Shown in pieces: positions 42,416 through 55,888 of a stretch of DNA of 64,000 nt. The stretch covers positions 2,108,001 to 2,172,000 of the forward strand of contig NZ_CP134159.1 of the NCBI RefSeq assembly GCF_032197885.1, given 5' to 3'. The translations under genes and the position numbers were made by a program. Position 1 is the stretch's first letter, and the number at the start of each line of letters is the position of its first letter. The stretch is from Levilactobacillus namurensis (GTDB lineage: Bacteria > Bacillota > Bacilli > Lactobacillales > Lactobacillaceae). Below the pieces are notes generated by a model. It worked only from the letters and a program-made list of their open reading frames with translations. It ran no database searches and had not been told where the DNA came from.

Positions 42416-43894
42416 TTATTTAATCCCCGCCATTAAATTCTTAATTGGTTTAACCAGCGCGAACATGATCAACCCGGCGACAATCGCCACGATGGCCACA
42501 CCCATAAAGTACGCAACTTCATTTTCTGGCGTGTACAACTTAACGATTTGCGCGTTGACGGCTTGCCCGGCAGAATCGGCCAAGAACCACATACTCATCA
42601 TTTGCGACTGGAAGGCCCGTGGCGCTAACTTCGTCGTCACGGAGAGCCCAATTGGTGAAATCAGCAATTCAGCGATTTCCACCACGGCCCAGCTACCGAC
42701 CAACCATAATGGGCTGACCAGTGAATTGGTGCCGAATAAGACCACTGGAATCACCATGATCAAGTAGGAAGCCCCGGCAAACAACATCCCGGTAGCGAAC
42801 TTCGCTGGTGAACTTGGTTGCTTCTTCCCCCACTTGTTCCACAGCATCGCAAAGATTGGCGTGTAGATCAAGATGAACAATGGGTTCAGTGATTGATACC
42901 AAGATGGCGAGATGTGCAGGCCTAAGAAGTTGTTGTTGGTCTGGTTCGCAGCGAACAAGGCTAACACTGACGAGCCTTGTTCTTCGATGGCCCAGAAGAT
43001 GGCTGCGGCGATAAACAGGCCCAGGTAAGCCCAGACGTGCTTCCGTTCTTGTGCCGTAACTTTCTTACTGGTCAAGAAAATCACGAAGTAGACCACTGGC
43101 GTTGCCAACGCGATGATTGACAGCAAGACCACGAAGTTGTTCAGGTTCAAGGCGTGCAACAGGTACATCAGAACTAGGATTAAAGCGAAAGCTACCAAAC
43201 CGACGATGACCCGGCCGCTTAGCTTCTTCATGTCACCTGGTTCCAACGGATCAGTTGGGTACAGGCTATCCTTGCTAAGGTACTTCTTACCCCCGACCCA
43301 GTATTGGATCAGACCCAAGAACATCCCGATTGCGGCTAAAGAGAAGCCCAGGTGGAAGTTGTAGTTCATTCCCAGCCAACCGACCAGTAATGGTGCCACT
43401 AACGACCCTAAGTTAATCCCGAACACGAAGATGGTGAACCCGGAGTCCCGCCGACTGTCTCCAGCAGCGTACAAGCTCCCAACCATTTCAGAAACGTTGG
43501 GCTTTAACAATCCAGTCCCTAAAACAATCAAGAGGATCGAGACGAACAGGGCCATTTTACCTGCGGGGAGGGATAAGGCGATGTGCCCGAACATAATCAG
43601 CACCCCACCAATGAAGACGGTCCGGCGACTTCCCCAGACCCGGTCACTTAAGTAGCCCCCGAGGACGGATGATAAGTAAACCATTGATCCGTAAATGGAC
43701 ATGATGGATGCGGCAGTTCCTTGATTGAATCCTAAACCACCCTTGGTTACTGAATAGTACATGTAGTAGATCAGGATGGCCCGCATTCCGTAGTAACTAA
43801 ATCGTTCCCACATTTCGGTGAAGAACAGCGTGGACAATCCACGTGGTTGGCCAAAGAACGACTTGTCTTGGCTAACGTCCGACTTGTTATTCAA
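42416..43894 (-). CDS. dtpT: Di-/tripeptide:proton symporter DtpT (POT family)
   Basis: 492 aa from a TTG at 43894 (NNKSDVSQDKSFFGQPRGL), with GGAGG 10 nt upstream; longer starts lie in the untranslated leader. POT signatures are FFTEMWERFSYYGMRAIL in helix 1, GGYLSDRVWGSRRTVFIGG, and FTIFVFGINLGSLVAPL. About 14 membrane segments. It imports di- and tripeptides, feeding PepC and other peptidases. The promoter is consensus-like. Confidence 0.95.
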   Translation of the reverse strand: MNNKSDVSQDKSFFGQPRGLSTLFFTEMWERFSYYGMRAILIYYMYYSVTKGGLGFNQGTAASIMSIYGSMVYLSSVLGGYLSDRVWGSRRTVFIGGVLIMFGHIALSLPAGKMALFVSILLIVLGTGLLKPNVSEMVGSLYAAGDSRRDSGFTIFVFGINLGSLVAPLLVGWLGMNYNFHLGFSLAAIGMFLGLIQYWVGGKKYLSKDSLYPTDPLEPGDMKKLSGRVIVGLVAFALILVLMYLLHALNLNNFVVLLSIIALATPVVYFVIFLTSKKVTAQERKHVWAYLGLFIAAAIFWAIEEQGSSVLALFAANQTNNNFLGLHISPSWYQSLNPLFILIYTPIFAMLWNKWGKKQPSSPAKFATGMLFAGASYLIMVIPVVLFGTNSLVSPLWLVGSWAVVEIAELLISPIGLSVTTKLAPRAFQSQMMSMWFLADSAGQAVNAQIVKLYTPENEVAYFMGVAIVAIVAGLIMFALVKPIKNLMAGIK

Positions 43895-44008
43895 ATTAAT
43901 AATACCTCCATTGCATTTCCTAAAACGTTTTTTTATGCTCCGTAAGGCATAACGGTTAGACCCGATTATGCACGGTGTCTCATAAGCCTTTAATAAAACA
44001 TAGTGATA

Positions 44009-44037
44009 ATTATAAGACATGAAACGTTATTACGCAA
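44009..44037 (-). promoter_or_regulatory. Promoter of dtpT
   Basis: On the minus strand TTGCGT (44037-44032) and TATAAT (44014-44009), 17 bp apart, giving a leader of about 110 nt. Confidence 0.75.
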
Positions 44038-44480
44038 CGGTTTTCCTAATAAAAGCGCCATCAAAGAGCCCGCAACAGCGGTGTGACAATGAATAAAAAA
44101 TTAGGTATCTCATGCAATCCTCTTATTTTTTATTCATTTATCATTCACAAAGTTTGAACTTATCATTTGCCGAACACAACCGGCCATTAATTGGTGTACT
44201 TTTCGCCCCCTCTCGCCTTAGCTGGAAAGATTTTGGGGGCCACCGGTCCATTCTGCTTAACACACCTTCTCTGGACCCCTAGCGGGCAACTAGGCCCGTT
44301 ATGTTCCACTGACGATTGTTTGTGGCGGTGTCGGCTAGCCGTTAGCTACCTGGTGTTGGGAAATACCAGCAGCACCGCTGGTCACTTTCTTCCTATGATG
44401 TTAGCTAAATTTCTCCGCAAGGCCACGCCCACTGTCTTCTTATAATCCTGGCTTGAAGACGATTACCCCCAGTGGATAAA

Positions 44481-44529
44481 AAAACTGACGAAATCCGTGT
44501 CCCTTGCAGCACACAGTTTCGTCAGTTTT
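44481..44529. terminator. Bidirectional terminator-like hairpin
   Basis: AAAACTGACGAAA (44481-44493) and TTTCGTCAGTTTT (44517-44529) are perfect complements flanked by A- and T-runs. Confidence 0.75.
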
Positions 44530-44592
44530 CTTTTCAGGACTAGCGTTGCGCGCTAGGTCCCAAAATTAAGGTTAAACTTTCGGCAGATTGAT

Positions 44593-44644
44593 GACGTCGC
44601 TGATTTCCCCGTCGGTAGCCTGGCCACCGGTAATCAGCGACGTC
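44593..44644. repeat. 13-bp inverted repeat downstream of the IIB-like gene
   Basis: GACGTCGCTGATT (44593-44605) and AATCAGCGACGTC (44632-44644), with a CCGGTGGCCAGGCTACCGAC loop. It starts 25 bp after the stop codon on the minus strand but no T-run follows. Confidence 0.55.
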
Positions 44645-44669
44645 CATAAAGCATTAAGAGAGGGCGACT

Positions 44670-44990
44670 CTAAGCGACCACTGGGGTTGCGGCAAGTTGA
44701 TGCATTGCAAACTTAACCAGGGCTTCGCTGTTCAGCCAACCATAAATATCATTCGGAATAACCGCCGTTTGAACGGCTCCCTGCTGGTCCAGGTCCGTTG
44801 CTGCCTGGTAGGCAGCTTGCGGCGTGTACAGTACAAGCGCTTGTTGACTTAACAGTTCAGGCGTCAAGTCAGCCAGGCCCACCGCCGTAAACTTCAAGTT
44901 GGCGTGCCGGGTTTCTGCGACCCGCTTGGCTTCTCCTAAAAACAACCGACTGGTAATCCCCCGTCCCGAAACTAGCAATACATTCTTCAT
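44670..44990 (-). CDS. PTS lactose/cellobiose IIB-like protein lacking the active-site Cys
   Basis: 106 aa from the ATG at 44990 (MKNVLLVSGRGITSRLF), with AGGGAG 10 nt upstream. Size and pattern match cellobiose-type IIB proteins: the N-terminal strand-loop, LVLYTPQAAYQA, and IPNDIYGWLNSEALVKFAM at the C-terminus. The phosphorylated Cys normally ends the first strand (LLVCxxGxxT); here that position is Ser. No IIA or IIC gene is near. It may be a regulator or a decayed phosphocarrier. Confidence 0.7.
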   Translation of the reverse strand: MKNVLLVSGRGITSRLFLGEAKRVAETRHANLKFTAVGLADLTPELLSQQALVLYTPQAAYQAATDLDQQGAVQTAVIPNDIYGWLNSEALVKFAMHQLAATPVVA

Positions 44991-45192
44991 GATCTGGCAT
45001 CTCCCTTTGATATCTTTCAATATATTAAGAATATCACTAAGCATTGTAGACCACAACCCCTATTCATAAAAATCAATATTTATATTCGTGGTATGATTTG
45101 CGGTATATCAGGGTTTTTCAGACTAGACCAATTATCACTCCGTGTCTATACCAATTTTAAAGAAGTTGATCTGCGTACACCTAAATTTTTGC

Positions 45193-45226
45193 ACAAAAAA
45201 AGTTCAAACCAAATGGTTTGAACTTC
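45193..45226 (-). terminator. Terminator of the rRNA operon
   Basis: AGTTCAAACC (45201-45210) and GGTTTGAACT (45215-45224), followed by T7 on the minus strand, just after the last tRNA. Confidence 0.85.
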
Positions 45227-45232
45227 ATCAGA

Positions 45233-45305
45233 TGCCGGCTGAGGAATTCGAATCCCCGCCCCTCGGTTTACGATACCGATGCTCTACCAGCTGAGCTAAG
45301 CCGGC
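45233..45305 (-). tRNA. tRNA-Thr (CGT)
   Basis: 73 nt; acceptor GCCGGCT/AGCCGGC, D-arm AGCTCAGCTGGTAGAGCA, anticodon loop ATCGTAA inside TCGGT/ACCGA. CCA is not encoded. Last gene of the rRNA operon. Confidence 0.9.
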
Positions 45306-45329
45306 ATACTTGCTGTAAATCCAGCATAA

Positions 45330-45402
45330 CTCCGGCAGGCGGGCTCGAACCGTCGACAACCTGATTAACAGTCAGGTGCTCTACCAACTGAGCTATGCCG
45401 GA
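45330..45402 (-). tRNA. tRNA-Asn (GTT)
   Basis: 73 nt; acceptor TCCGGCA/TGCCGGA with G discriminator, anticodon loop CTGTTAA inside CCTGA/TCAGG. Directly follows 5S rRNA. Confidence 0.95.
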
Positions 45403-45409
45403 ATAATCG

Positions 45410-45525
45410 CGTGGCAACGTCCTATCCTCGCAGGGGGCGATCCCCCAACTACTTTTGGCGTGCTGAAGCTTAACTTCTGTGTTCGGCATGGGAACAGGTG
45501 TATCCTTCAGGCTATCGCCACCACA
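45410..45525 (-). rRNA. 5S ribosomal RNA
   Basis: About 116 nt. On the minus strand it begins TGTGGTGGCGATAGCCTGA and includes the universal CCCATGCCGAACACAGAAGT segment. The ends pair (GTGGTGGCGATAG with the closing CGTTGCCACG region). Confidence 0.95.
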
Positions 45526-45590
45526 CTATAAGAGAACTTATTCTCTCAAAACTAGCTACTACCAATTATCTTCTTGAGAACACCATTACT

Positions 45591-48506
<2,916 letters not shown>

Positions 48507-48672
48507 ATTTATCACGACGTGATAAACGATTAATCGAGTATTAGCGATTTAAACTAATTAAAAAACTCAAAATAAACGCGGTGTTCTCGGTTTAATTATC
48601 TTAATAATTAAAGGAAAATAATTGATAGTATCTAGTTTTCAAAGAACAAATTCTATGATGCTTTCGCATCAA

Positions 48673-48745
48673 TGGAGAATAACGGAATCGAACCGTTGAC
48701 CCCCTGCTTGCAAAGCAGGTGCTCTCCCATCTGAGCTAATTCCCC
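48673..48745 (-). tRNA. tRNA-Ala (TGC), rRNA spacer
   Basis: 73 nt; acceptor GGGGAAT/ATTCTCC, anticodon loop TTTGCAA inside CCTGC/GCAGG. Lies between 16S and 23S. Confidence 0.96.
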
Positions 48746-48764
48746 ATATCGACCTTACGGTCAA

Positions 48765-48839
<75 letters not shown>

Positions 48840-48919
48840 AAAAAAGCACATAAGGCTTTGAGGGTAGACCCCTCAAAACTGACCATTGTTTCAACAAAGT
48901 ATGTGTAGCCTCCGTATAT

Positions 48920-50490
<1,571 letters not shown>

Positions 50491-50681
50491 TAAAGATGAT
50501 AAGCTCGAATAGCTCATCGATTGTTGTTACATTTTTAAAGCGAATTGACTTCGCAAATATTGCTTCGGGTTTGAATCTAAAATTCAAACCGCCCTACACA
50601 TATTCGGTTTGTCGAAACAATGTTCAGTTTTCAAAGGTCTACCAAGTTATCAGAAGCAATTGCTCCGTGACAACTTTTAAA

Positions 50682-50710
50682 GTATATCATGTCGGTTAAA
50701 ACCTGTCAAC
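50682..50710 (-). promoter_or_regulatory. rRNA operon promoter, proximal
   Basis: On the minus strand TTGACA (50710-50705) and TATACT (50687-50682), 17 bp apart. Confidence 0.85.
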
Positions 50711-50793
50711 AACTTTTTAAATTTAATTTTGAATGTTTATTCAAAATCCTGTTTATCAAGTTTGCCGCCAAAGTTATCTCGACAACATAAATC

Positions 50794-50822
50794 ATTGTAT
50801 CAGTTGACGTTTGCAGCGTCAA
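50794..50822 (-). promoter_or_regulatory. rRNA operon promoter, middle
   Basis: On the minus strand TTGACG (50822-50817) and TACAAT (50799-50794), 17 bp apart; 112 bp upstream of the proximal one. Confidence 0.8.
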
Positions 50823-50899
50823 GCACAAATTTCAAATTTGTATGAACATTCAGAAACTTGTTATTTATGCAATTGGCTGTCCTCGCGACAACAAATAAT

Positions 50900-50928
50900 A
50901 TCTTATCAATCATTCTCTAACGGGTCAA
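50900..50928 (-). promoter_or_regulatory. rRNA operon promoter, distal
   Basis: On the minus strand TTGACC (50928-50923) and TAAGAT (50905-50900), 17 bp apart; 106 bp upstream of the middle one. Confidence 0.65.
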
Positions 50929-51013
50929 GCCTTTTTTCAGTTAAATCCTCAATTTATCAAAAAAGGACCGTCAGCCGCAGCTTGGGTCCTTCTGATCCTA
51001 TTCCTATTCTAAA

Positions 51014-52045
51014 CTATCGATACCGCCGAACCGGGGCCCGCTGCGCACGAGCCGACAACTTAGCCAAAAAGTCATCCAGTAGCGTCTGCATTGTGGTCTC
51101 ATCCGTCGCATCCGTCAAGGCGACCTTGGTACGGGCTGCGTGAGGGATACCCTTGAGGTAATAAGCAACCTGATTCCGGAAATCCATCGGCCCTTCCTGC
51201 GGTCCCTTAGCCACACATAATTCGTGCAGATGGGTCTTCGCCCAGCCGATCTTCTGCTCAGGCGTTGCTTCCGGCAACAGGTCCCCCGTTGCCAAGTACT
51301 GATTGATCCGCTTCAGCAACCATGGATTTCCCATAACCGCACGGCCAATCATCACCCCATCGGCGCCGACCTCCGTTAACATCCGTTTCGCGTCTTCAGG
51401 GGTCCGCACATCCCCGTTACCCATAAAGGGAATCGTCAGGTGCGCGGCCACCCGTGATAAGAGGTTCCAGTCGGCCTTCCCCTGGTACATCTGCTTCCGG
51501 GTCCGTCCGTGCATAGCCACCGCACTCGCACCACCCGCTTCAGCCGCTAAAGCGTTCTCCACGGCGTACAAATGCCGGTCGTCCCAGCCAGTTCGCATCT
51601 TGACCGTTACCGGCTTATGTACAGCGGCCACCACGGCAGCCACCATATCGTGGACTTTATCCGGATCCAAAAGCCACTTGGCACCGGCTTCCGTATTGAC
51701 GACCTTGTTCACGGGACACCCCATATTGATATCGATAATGTCCGCTGGCGTCTGTTGGTCCACAAACTGGGCCGCTTGAACTAAAGTTTCTTGGGTGCCA
51801 CCGAAAATCTGGATACTCATCGGGTGTTCTCGTGGATTGACCGCCATCATGGCTAACGTCCGCTGGTTCTGGTAGTGAATCCCCTGGCCAGAGATCATCT
51901 CACACTCAACCAGACCCGCGCCAAACTCCTTACAGATGACACGAAAGGCAACGTTCGTCACCCCAGCCATAGGCGCGACCACGACTCGGTTGGGAATCGT
52001 GACTTGACCAATCTTCCAGGGAGTATTCAAGTGTTCTTGAGTCAT
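51014..52045 (-). CDS. dusB: tRNA-dihydrouridine synthase B-type
   Basis: 343 aa FMN enzyme that reduces uridines in the tRNA D-loop. The TIM-barrel opens VVVAPMAGVTNVAFRVICKE; IDINMGCPVNKVVNTEAGAKW, VKMRTGWDD, AVAMHGRTRKQMYQG and GNGDVRTPEDAKRML follow in order. AGGAG is about 10 nt before the ATG. The start lies 4 bp after the hslO stop. In several lactobacilli lysS follows dusB; here the rRNA operon follows instead. Confidence 0.95.
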   Translation of the reverse strand: MTQEHLNTPWKIGQVTIPNRVVVAPMAGVTNVAFRVICKEFGAGLVECEMISGQGIHYQNQRTLAMMAVNPREHPMSIQIFGGTQETLVQAAQFVDQQTPADIIDINMGCPVNKVVNTEAGAKWLLDPDKVHDMVAAVVAAVHKPVTVKMRTGWDDRHLYAVENALAAEAGGASAVAMHGRTRKQMYQGKADWNLLSRVAAHLTIPFMGNGDVRTPEDAKRMLTEVGADGVMIGRAVMGNPWLLKRINQYLATGDLLPEATPEQKIGWAKTHLHELCVAKGPQEGPMDFRNQVAYYLKGIPHAARTKVALTDATDETTMQTLLDDFLAKLSARAQRAPVRRYR

Positions 52046-52049
52046 CGGG

Positions 52050-52937
52050 CTACTTCTCCTGGGCCTGGGTCATGATCTGCCGTAGGTCGTCTTCTGAGAA
52101 TTGATACTTCTCCCCGCAGAAGTGACACACGGCTTCGGCCCCGTGATCCTGTTCAATCATTTCCTTAATGGCATCTTTCGAAACCGAGGCCAAGGCCTTG
52201 GCAAACCGGTCCTTCGAGCAGTCACACTTGAACGCCACTGGCATCTTCTGCAAGATCTGAACGTCTTCATCCGTAAACAACAGCTTAAGAATGTCTTCCG
52301 GTGTCTGCCCAGCCAACAGGAGTTCTGAAACCATCGGCATCGACTTCAACCGTTGTTCCAAGCGAGAAATGGCTTCGTCCGAAGCTCCCGGCATGACCTG
52401 AATCATGAAGCCCCCCGCAACCTTGACCGTATTATCGGGCTCTACGAAGACGGAGACTCCGACCGCACTCGGAATCTGTTCGGACTTTGCCAGATAATAG
52501 GTAAAGTCCTCTCCCAATTCGCCGGAAACTAACGGAACTTGCCCCGTGTAGGGCTGACCAAGGCCTTGGTCCTTAGTCACCGTCAGCATGCCAGCCGTCC
52601 CGACAGCCTTCTTCACATCCAGCTTATGCTTGGTGTTCAAAGGCAAGCTGGTGTGCGGGTATTGGAGGTACCCCTTAACGGTCCCGTCCGCGTTACCATC
52701 CGCCATAATGGCGCCAACCGGTCCGTGCCCGTTGACCTTAACCGTCAGCTTTTCCTTCCCCTTAAGTAACGAGGTCGACAACAGGAGGGTCCCAATTAAG
52801 GTCCGCCCTAAAGCTGCTGTGGCCGTACTCCAGGTATCGTGCCGGCGTTGGGCTTCCGCCACCGTATCCGTGGCATCGACCACGTAGGCCCGAAACATCC
52901 CATGATCAATCAAACTCTTGACTAAATAATCTGCCAT
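52050..52937 (-). CDS. hslO: Hsp33 redox-regulated chaperonin
   Basis: 295 aa chaperone activated by oxidation. The C-terminal zinc switch is complete: FKCDCSKDRF (CxC) and AVCHFCGEKYQF (CxxC). The N-terminal domain starts MADYLVKSLIDHGMFRAYVVD. It lies downstream of ftsH with a terminator-like hairpin between them and is coupled to dusB. Confidence 0.95.
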   Translation of the reverse strand: MADYLVKSLIDHGMFRAYVVDATDTVAEAQRRHDTWSTATAALGRTLIGTLLLSTSLLKGKEKLTVKVNGHGPVGAIMADGNADGTVKGYLQYPHTSLPLNTKHKLDVKKAVGTAGMLTVTKDQGLGQPYTGQVPLVSGELGEDFTYYLAKSEQIPSAVGVSVFVEPDNTVKVAGGFMIQVMPGASDEAISRLEQRLKSMPMVSELLLAGQTPEDILKLLFTDEDVQILQKMPVAFKCDCSKDRFAKALASVSKDAIKEMIEQDHGAEAVCHFCGEKYQFSEDDLRQIMTQAQEK

Positions 52938-53035
52938 CTTATCTAACTTCCCTTCAATATCATTCCGTTAAATTCCGTGAGCGCCTTATGCGTTCCGCTT
53001 CTACCATGCCTAACCTTACCAGAAACCTTTCAAAT

Positions 53036-53076
53036 TGCAAACAACAAAGGGACCGGAAGATAACTTCCAGTCCCTT
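53036..53076 (-). terminator. Terminator of ftsH
   Basis: GGGACTGGAAG-TTAT-CTTCCGGTCCC followed by TTTGTTGTTT on the minus strand. Confidence 0.75.
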
Positions 53077-53087
53077 GGCATTGCTGC

Positions 53088-55232
53088 TTATTCTTCAGAA
53101 TGGTCATGTGGCTCAGCCGTAGACTGTGAATTCTCTGCATCGTGATCAGCACTCTGATCAGATACACTGGTTTCATCAGTCTCGCTGTTCGACGCACTTG
53201 AATCGGCCGACGTCGAGGCCAGCTTAGCTTCCGTAGAAGCATGGCGAGCCGCTTCACGGCGTTCCAATTCACGCTTAGACTCTTCAAACGTGGCAGCTTT
53301 TTCACTTGGAAATTCATTGTTATCGTTAGTTTCCGGCATCTTCCCCGTATTAAACAAACTGAGAATCTGCTTTTCATCCAACGTTTCGTACTTCAGCAGG
53401 GCTTCCGCAATAATCTTGTGTTCCGCCTTATGCTCTTCCAAAATCTTCCGTGCCGTATCATGCGCTTCATTAATGATGCGCCGAACTTCACTGTCGATTA
53501 AGTTGGACGTGTGTTCAGAGTAGGCAGGTTGGTTGTAGTAACCGGCACCAGCGAATGGTTGGCCACCAGAACTCTCCAACGCCACCGTTCCGACCGCGTC
53601 GCTCATCCCGTACTGGGTAACCATGGCCCGCGCAATCTGCGTGGCTTGCTCAAAGTCATTGGAGGCTCCGGAGGATTCAGAATGGAAAATCAATTCTTCG
53701 GCCGTCCGACCACCCATTAACCCGGCAATCTGTTCCATGGCATCCTTCTTGGACATCAGCATCTGGTCTTCCCGTGGCAACATGATGGCGTATCCGCCGG
53801 CACGTCCACGAGGGACGATGGTTACCTTGTGAACCACCCGTGCGTCGTTCAGAACTAACCCCACAATGGTGTGCCCAGCTTCGTGGTACGCCACCGTCTT
53901 GCGTTCTTCCGGACTCACGACCCGGTCCTTCTTGGCTGGCCCCGCAATGACCCGGTCTTCCGCTTCGTCTAAGTCGGAAGCATCGACCTGCGTCTTATTC
54001 CGCCGGGCTGCCAATAAGGCCGCTTCGTTCAACAGGTTTTCCAAGTCAGCCCCGACAAAACCAGGGGTCTGCTTGGCAATTTCCTTCAGATCAACATCGT
54101 TAGCCAACGGCTTGTTCTTGGCGTGAACCTTCAAAATCGCTTCACGACCCTTAACGTCCGGACGACCCACTAAGATCTTCCGGTCAAACCGTCCTGGCCG
54201 TAACAGCGCTGGGTCCAAAACATCGGAACGGTTCGTCGCGGCCATGACAATGACCCCTTCACTTCCCGTGAACCCGTCCATTTCAACCAGTAATTGGTTC
54301 AAGGTTTGTTCCCGTTCATCGTGGCCACCGCCCATGCCGGCACCCCGTTGACGACCAACCGCATCAATTTCATCAATAAAGATGATGGATGGTGCGGCCT
54401 TCTTGGCCTGCTCAAACAGATCCCGGACACGGCTGGCCCCGACACCAACGAACATTTCCACGAAGTCTGAACCAGAGATCGAGAAGAAAGGAACGCCAGC
54501 TTCACCGGCAACCGCCTTCGCTAACAACGTTTTACCAGTACCAGGAGGACCCTCTAGTAAGACCCCAGACGGGATCCGGGCACCTAATGATACAAATTTA
54601 CGTGGATTCTTCAAGAACTCGACCACTTCGACCAGTTCCTGCTTTTCCTCTTCCTCACCAGCAACGTCTGAGAACCGTATTTTGTTCTCTTTGCTGTCCG
54701 CTGGCTTGGCTTTGCTCTTCCCAAAGTTCATGACTCGGCCATTGCCGCCGCCTTGGCCGGCTTGACCCATCATCATGTAGAAGAAGAAGAAGAAAATCAC
54801 GAGTGGTGCGACGTAAACCAAGAGGTTAATCCAGAACCCGCTTGACTCTTCCGCTTTAGTGTTCATTTTGACATTGTGCTGCTTAGCGGTCTTGTCAATC
54901 TCAGAAACCGTCGAGTTATTAGTCAAGACTTGCGTCGTAAAGCCAGTCACAGCGGTGCTTTGACTGCCACCTAGACTGAACCCGGTGTTCGTGGTCCGCT
55001 TTTGCGCGTTCCGGTACTCACCGGTAATCTTGTAAACGCCCCCCGAAGGTTGAATGGAGAAGTTCTTAATCTTATTCGCATTCAGATCTTTGACGAACTG
55101 ACTCGATTGGATTTCTTGGGATTGTGAGCTGGTGTTGTTCCCGTTGAACAGGTAAACCACACCGATGATCAACAAGAAGATCACAATGTAAAACAGGCTA
55201 TTGCGGAATAGTCCGTTTCGTCGATTATTCAT
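53088..55232 (-). CDS. ftsH: ATP-dependent zinc metalloprotease FtsH
   Basis: 714 aa from the ATG at 55232 ([17 protein letters not shown]), with AAGGAGG 6 nt upstream. Two membrane segments (near residues 10-30 and 130-150) flank an extracellular domain. The AAA part has Walker [14 protein letters not shown] and Walker [12 protein letters not shown], and the second region of homology; the protease has HEAGH. The last 75 aa are a Ser/Glu/Asp-rich tail. FtsH degrades membrane and regulatory proteins. Confidence 0.97.
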   Translation of the reverse strand: MNNRRNGLFRNSLFYIVIFLLIIGVVYLFNGNNTSSQSQEIQSSQFVKDLNANKIKNFSIQPSGGVYKITGEYRNAQKRTTNTGFSLGGSQSTAVTGFTTQVLTNNSTVSEIDKTAKQHNVKMNTKAEESSGFWINLLVYVAPLVIFFFFFYMMMGQAGQGGGNGRVMNFGKSKAKPADSKENKIRFSDVAGEEEEKQELVEVVEFLKNPRKFVSLGARIPSGVLLEGPPGTGKTLLAKAVAGEAGVPFFSISGSDFVEMFVGVGASRVRDLFEQAKKAAPSIIFIDEIDAVGRQRGAGMGGGHDEREQTLNQLLVEMDGFTGSEGVIVMAATNRSDVLDPALLRPGRFDRKILVGRPDVKGREAILKVHAKNKPLANDVDLKEIAKQTPGFVGADLENLLNEAALLAARRNKTQVDASDLDEAEDRVIAGPAKKDRVVSPEERKTVAYHEAGHTIVGLVLNDARVVHKVTIVPRGRAGGYAIMLPREDQMLMSKKDAMEQIAGLMGGRTAEELIFHSESSGASNDFEQATQIARAMVTQYGMSDAVGTVALESSGGQPFAGAGYYNQPAYSEHTSNLIDSEVRRIINEAHDTARKILEEHKAEHKIIAEALLKYETLDEKQILSLFNTGKMPETNDNNEFPSEKAATFEESKRELERREAARHASTEAKLASTSADSSASNSETDETSVSDQSADHDAENSQSTAEPHDHSEE

Positions 55233-55345
55233 GTCGTGCCTCCTTACCTCACAGTTCCCAACCTGACACACAGATAGGAACGAAAATTAGAGCTTATGCC
55301 CTTTAACTAAATTAGATGTTATCACAATTGACTATCGTTGACTAA

Positions 55346-55888
55346 TTATTTATCCGAATAGACTTCCGGCTTCAAAACCCCGACGTAAGGCAGGTTCCGA
55401 TATTTCTCTTCGTAGTCCAGCCCATAGCCCACCACGAATTCGCTAGGGACGTTAAACCCAACGTAATCCGCCTTGGCTTCAACCACGCGGCCACTAGGCT
55501 TGTCCATCAACGTGCAGACCTTAATGGACTTCGCCTTCCGGTCGCGTAACAGGTCCTCAAGGTACTTCAGCGTCCGCCCGGTATCGATAATGTCTTCAAC
55601 TAACAAAACATCACGCCCCGCAACGTCCGTATCCAGATCCTTCAGCAAGGTAATTGTTCCGGAAGAGGAAGTCCCCCCATGGTAACTGGAGATATCAATA
55701 AAGTCGATTTCAGCATAGATATCCATGTCCCGGATCACGTCGGTCATGAACAGGATGGCCCCTTTCAGGACACAAATGATCAATGGCGTCTTATCACGAT
55801 AATCCTCCGTCAGTTGTGACCCCAGTCGTTTGCAGACCGCGGCGATGTCTTCTTCGCTGTATAGGACCTTTTCAATATCGTTGTTCAT
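55346..55888 (-). CDS. hpt: Hypoxanthine phosphoribosyltransferase
   Basis: 180 aa purine salvage enzyme. The PRPP-binding motif is [17 protein letters not shown], with [15 protein letters not shown] and the C-terminal [26 protein letters not shown] lies about 7 nt before the ATG. The start overlaps the end of tilS by 17 nt, as in the conserved tilS-hpt-ftsH arrangement. Confidence 0.96.
   Translation of the reverse strand: MNNDIEKVLYSEEDIAAVCKRLGSQLTEDYRDKTPLIICVLKGAILFMTDVIRDMDIYAEIDFIDISSYHGGTSSSGTITLLKDLDTDVAGRDVLLVEDIIDTGRTLKYLEDLLRDRKAKSIKVCTLMDKPSGRVVEAKADYVGFNVPSEFVVGYGLDYEEKYRNLPYVGVLKPEVYSDK

Larger units (their letters stand above)
44041..44669. other. Intergenic region with hairpins, no convincing gene
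   Basis: About 630 bp. The open frames here lack ribosome binding sites and protein-like composition. It holds a GCGGTG...CACCGC structure (44325-44378) with CTGGT/ACCAG inside, the hairpin at 44481-44529 and a 13-bp inverted repeat at 44593-44644. Confidence 0.55.

Noticed and set aside
44191..44445. 84-codon open frame in the gap after dtpT
   Set aside because: No ribosome binding site, unusual composition, and the region is dominated by inverted repeats.
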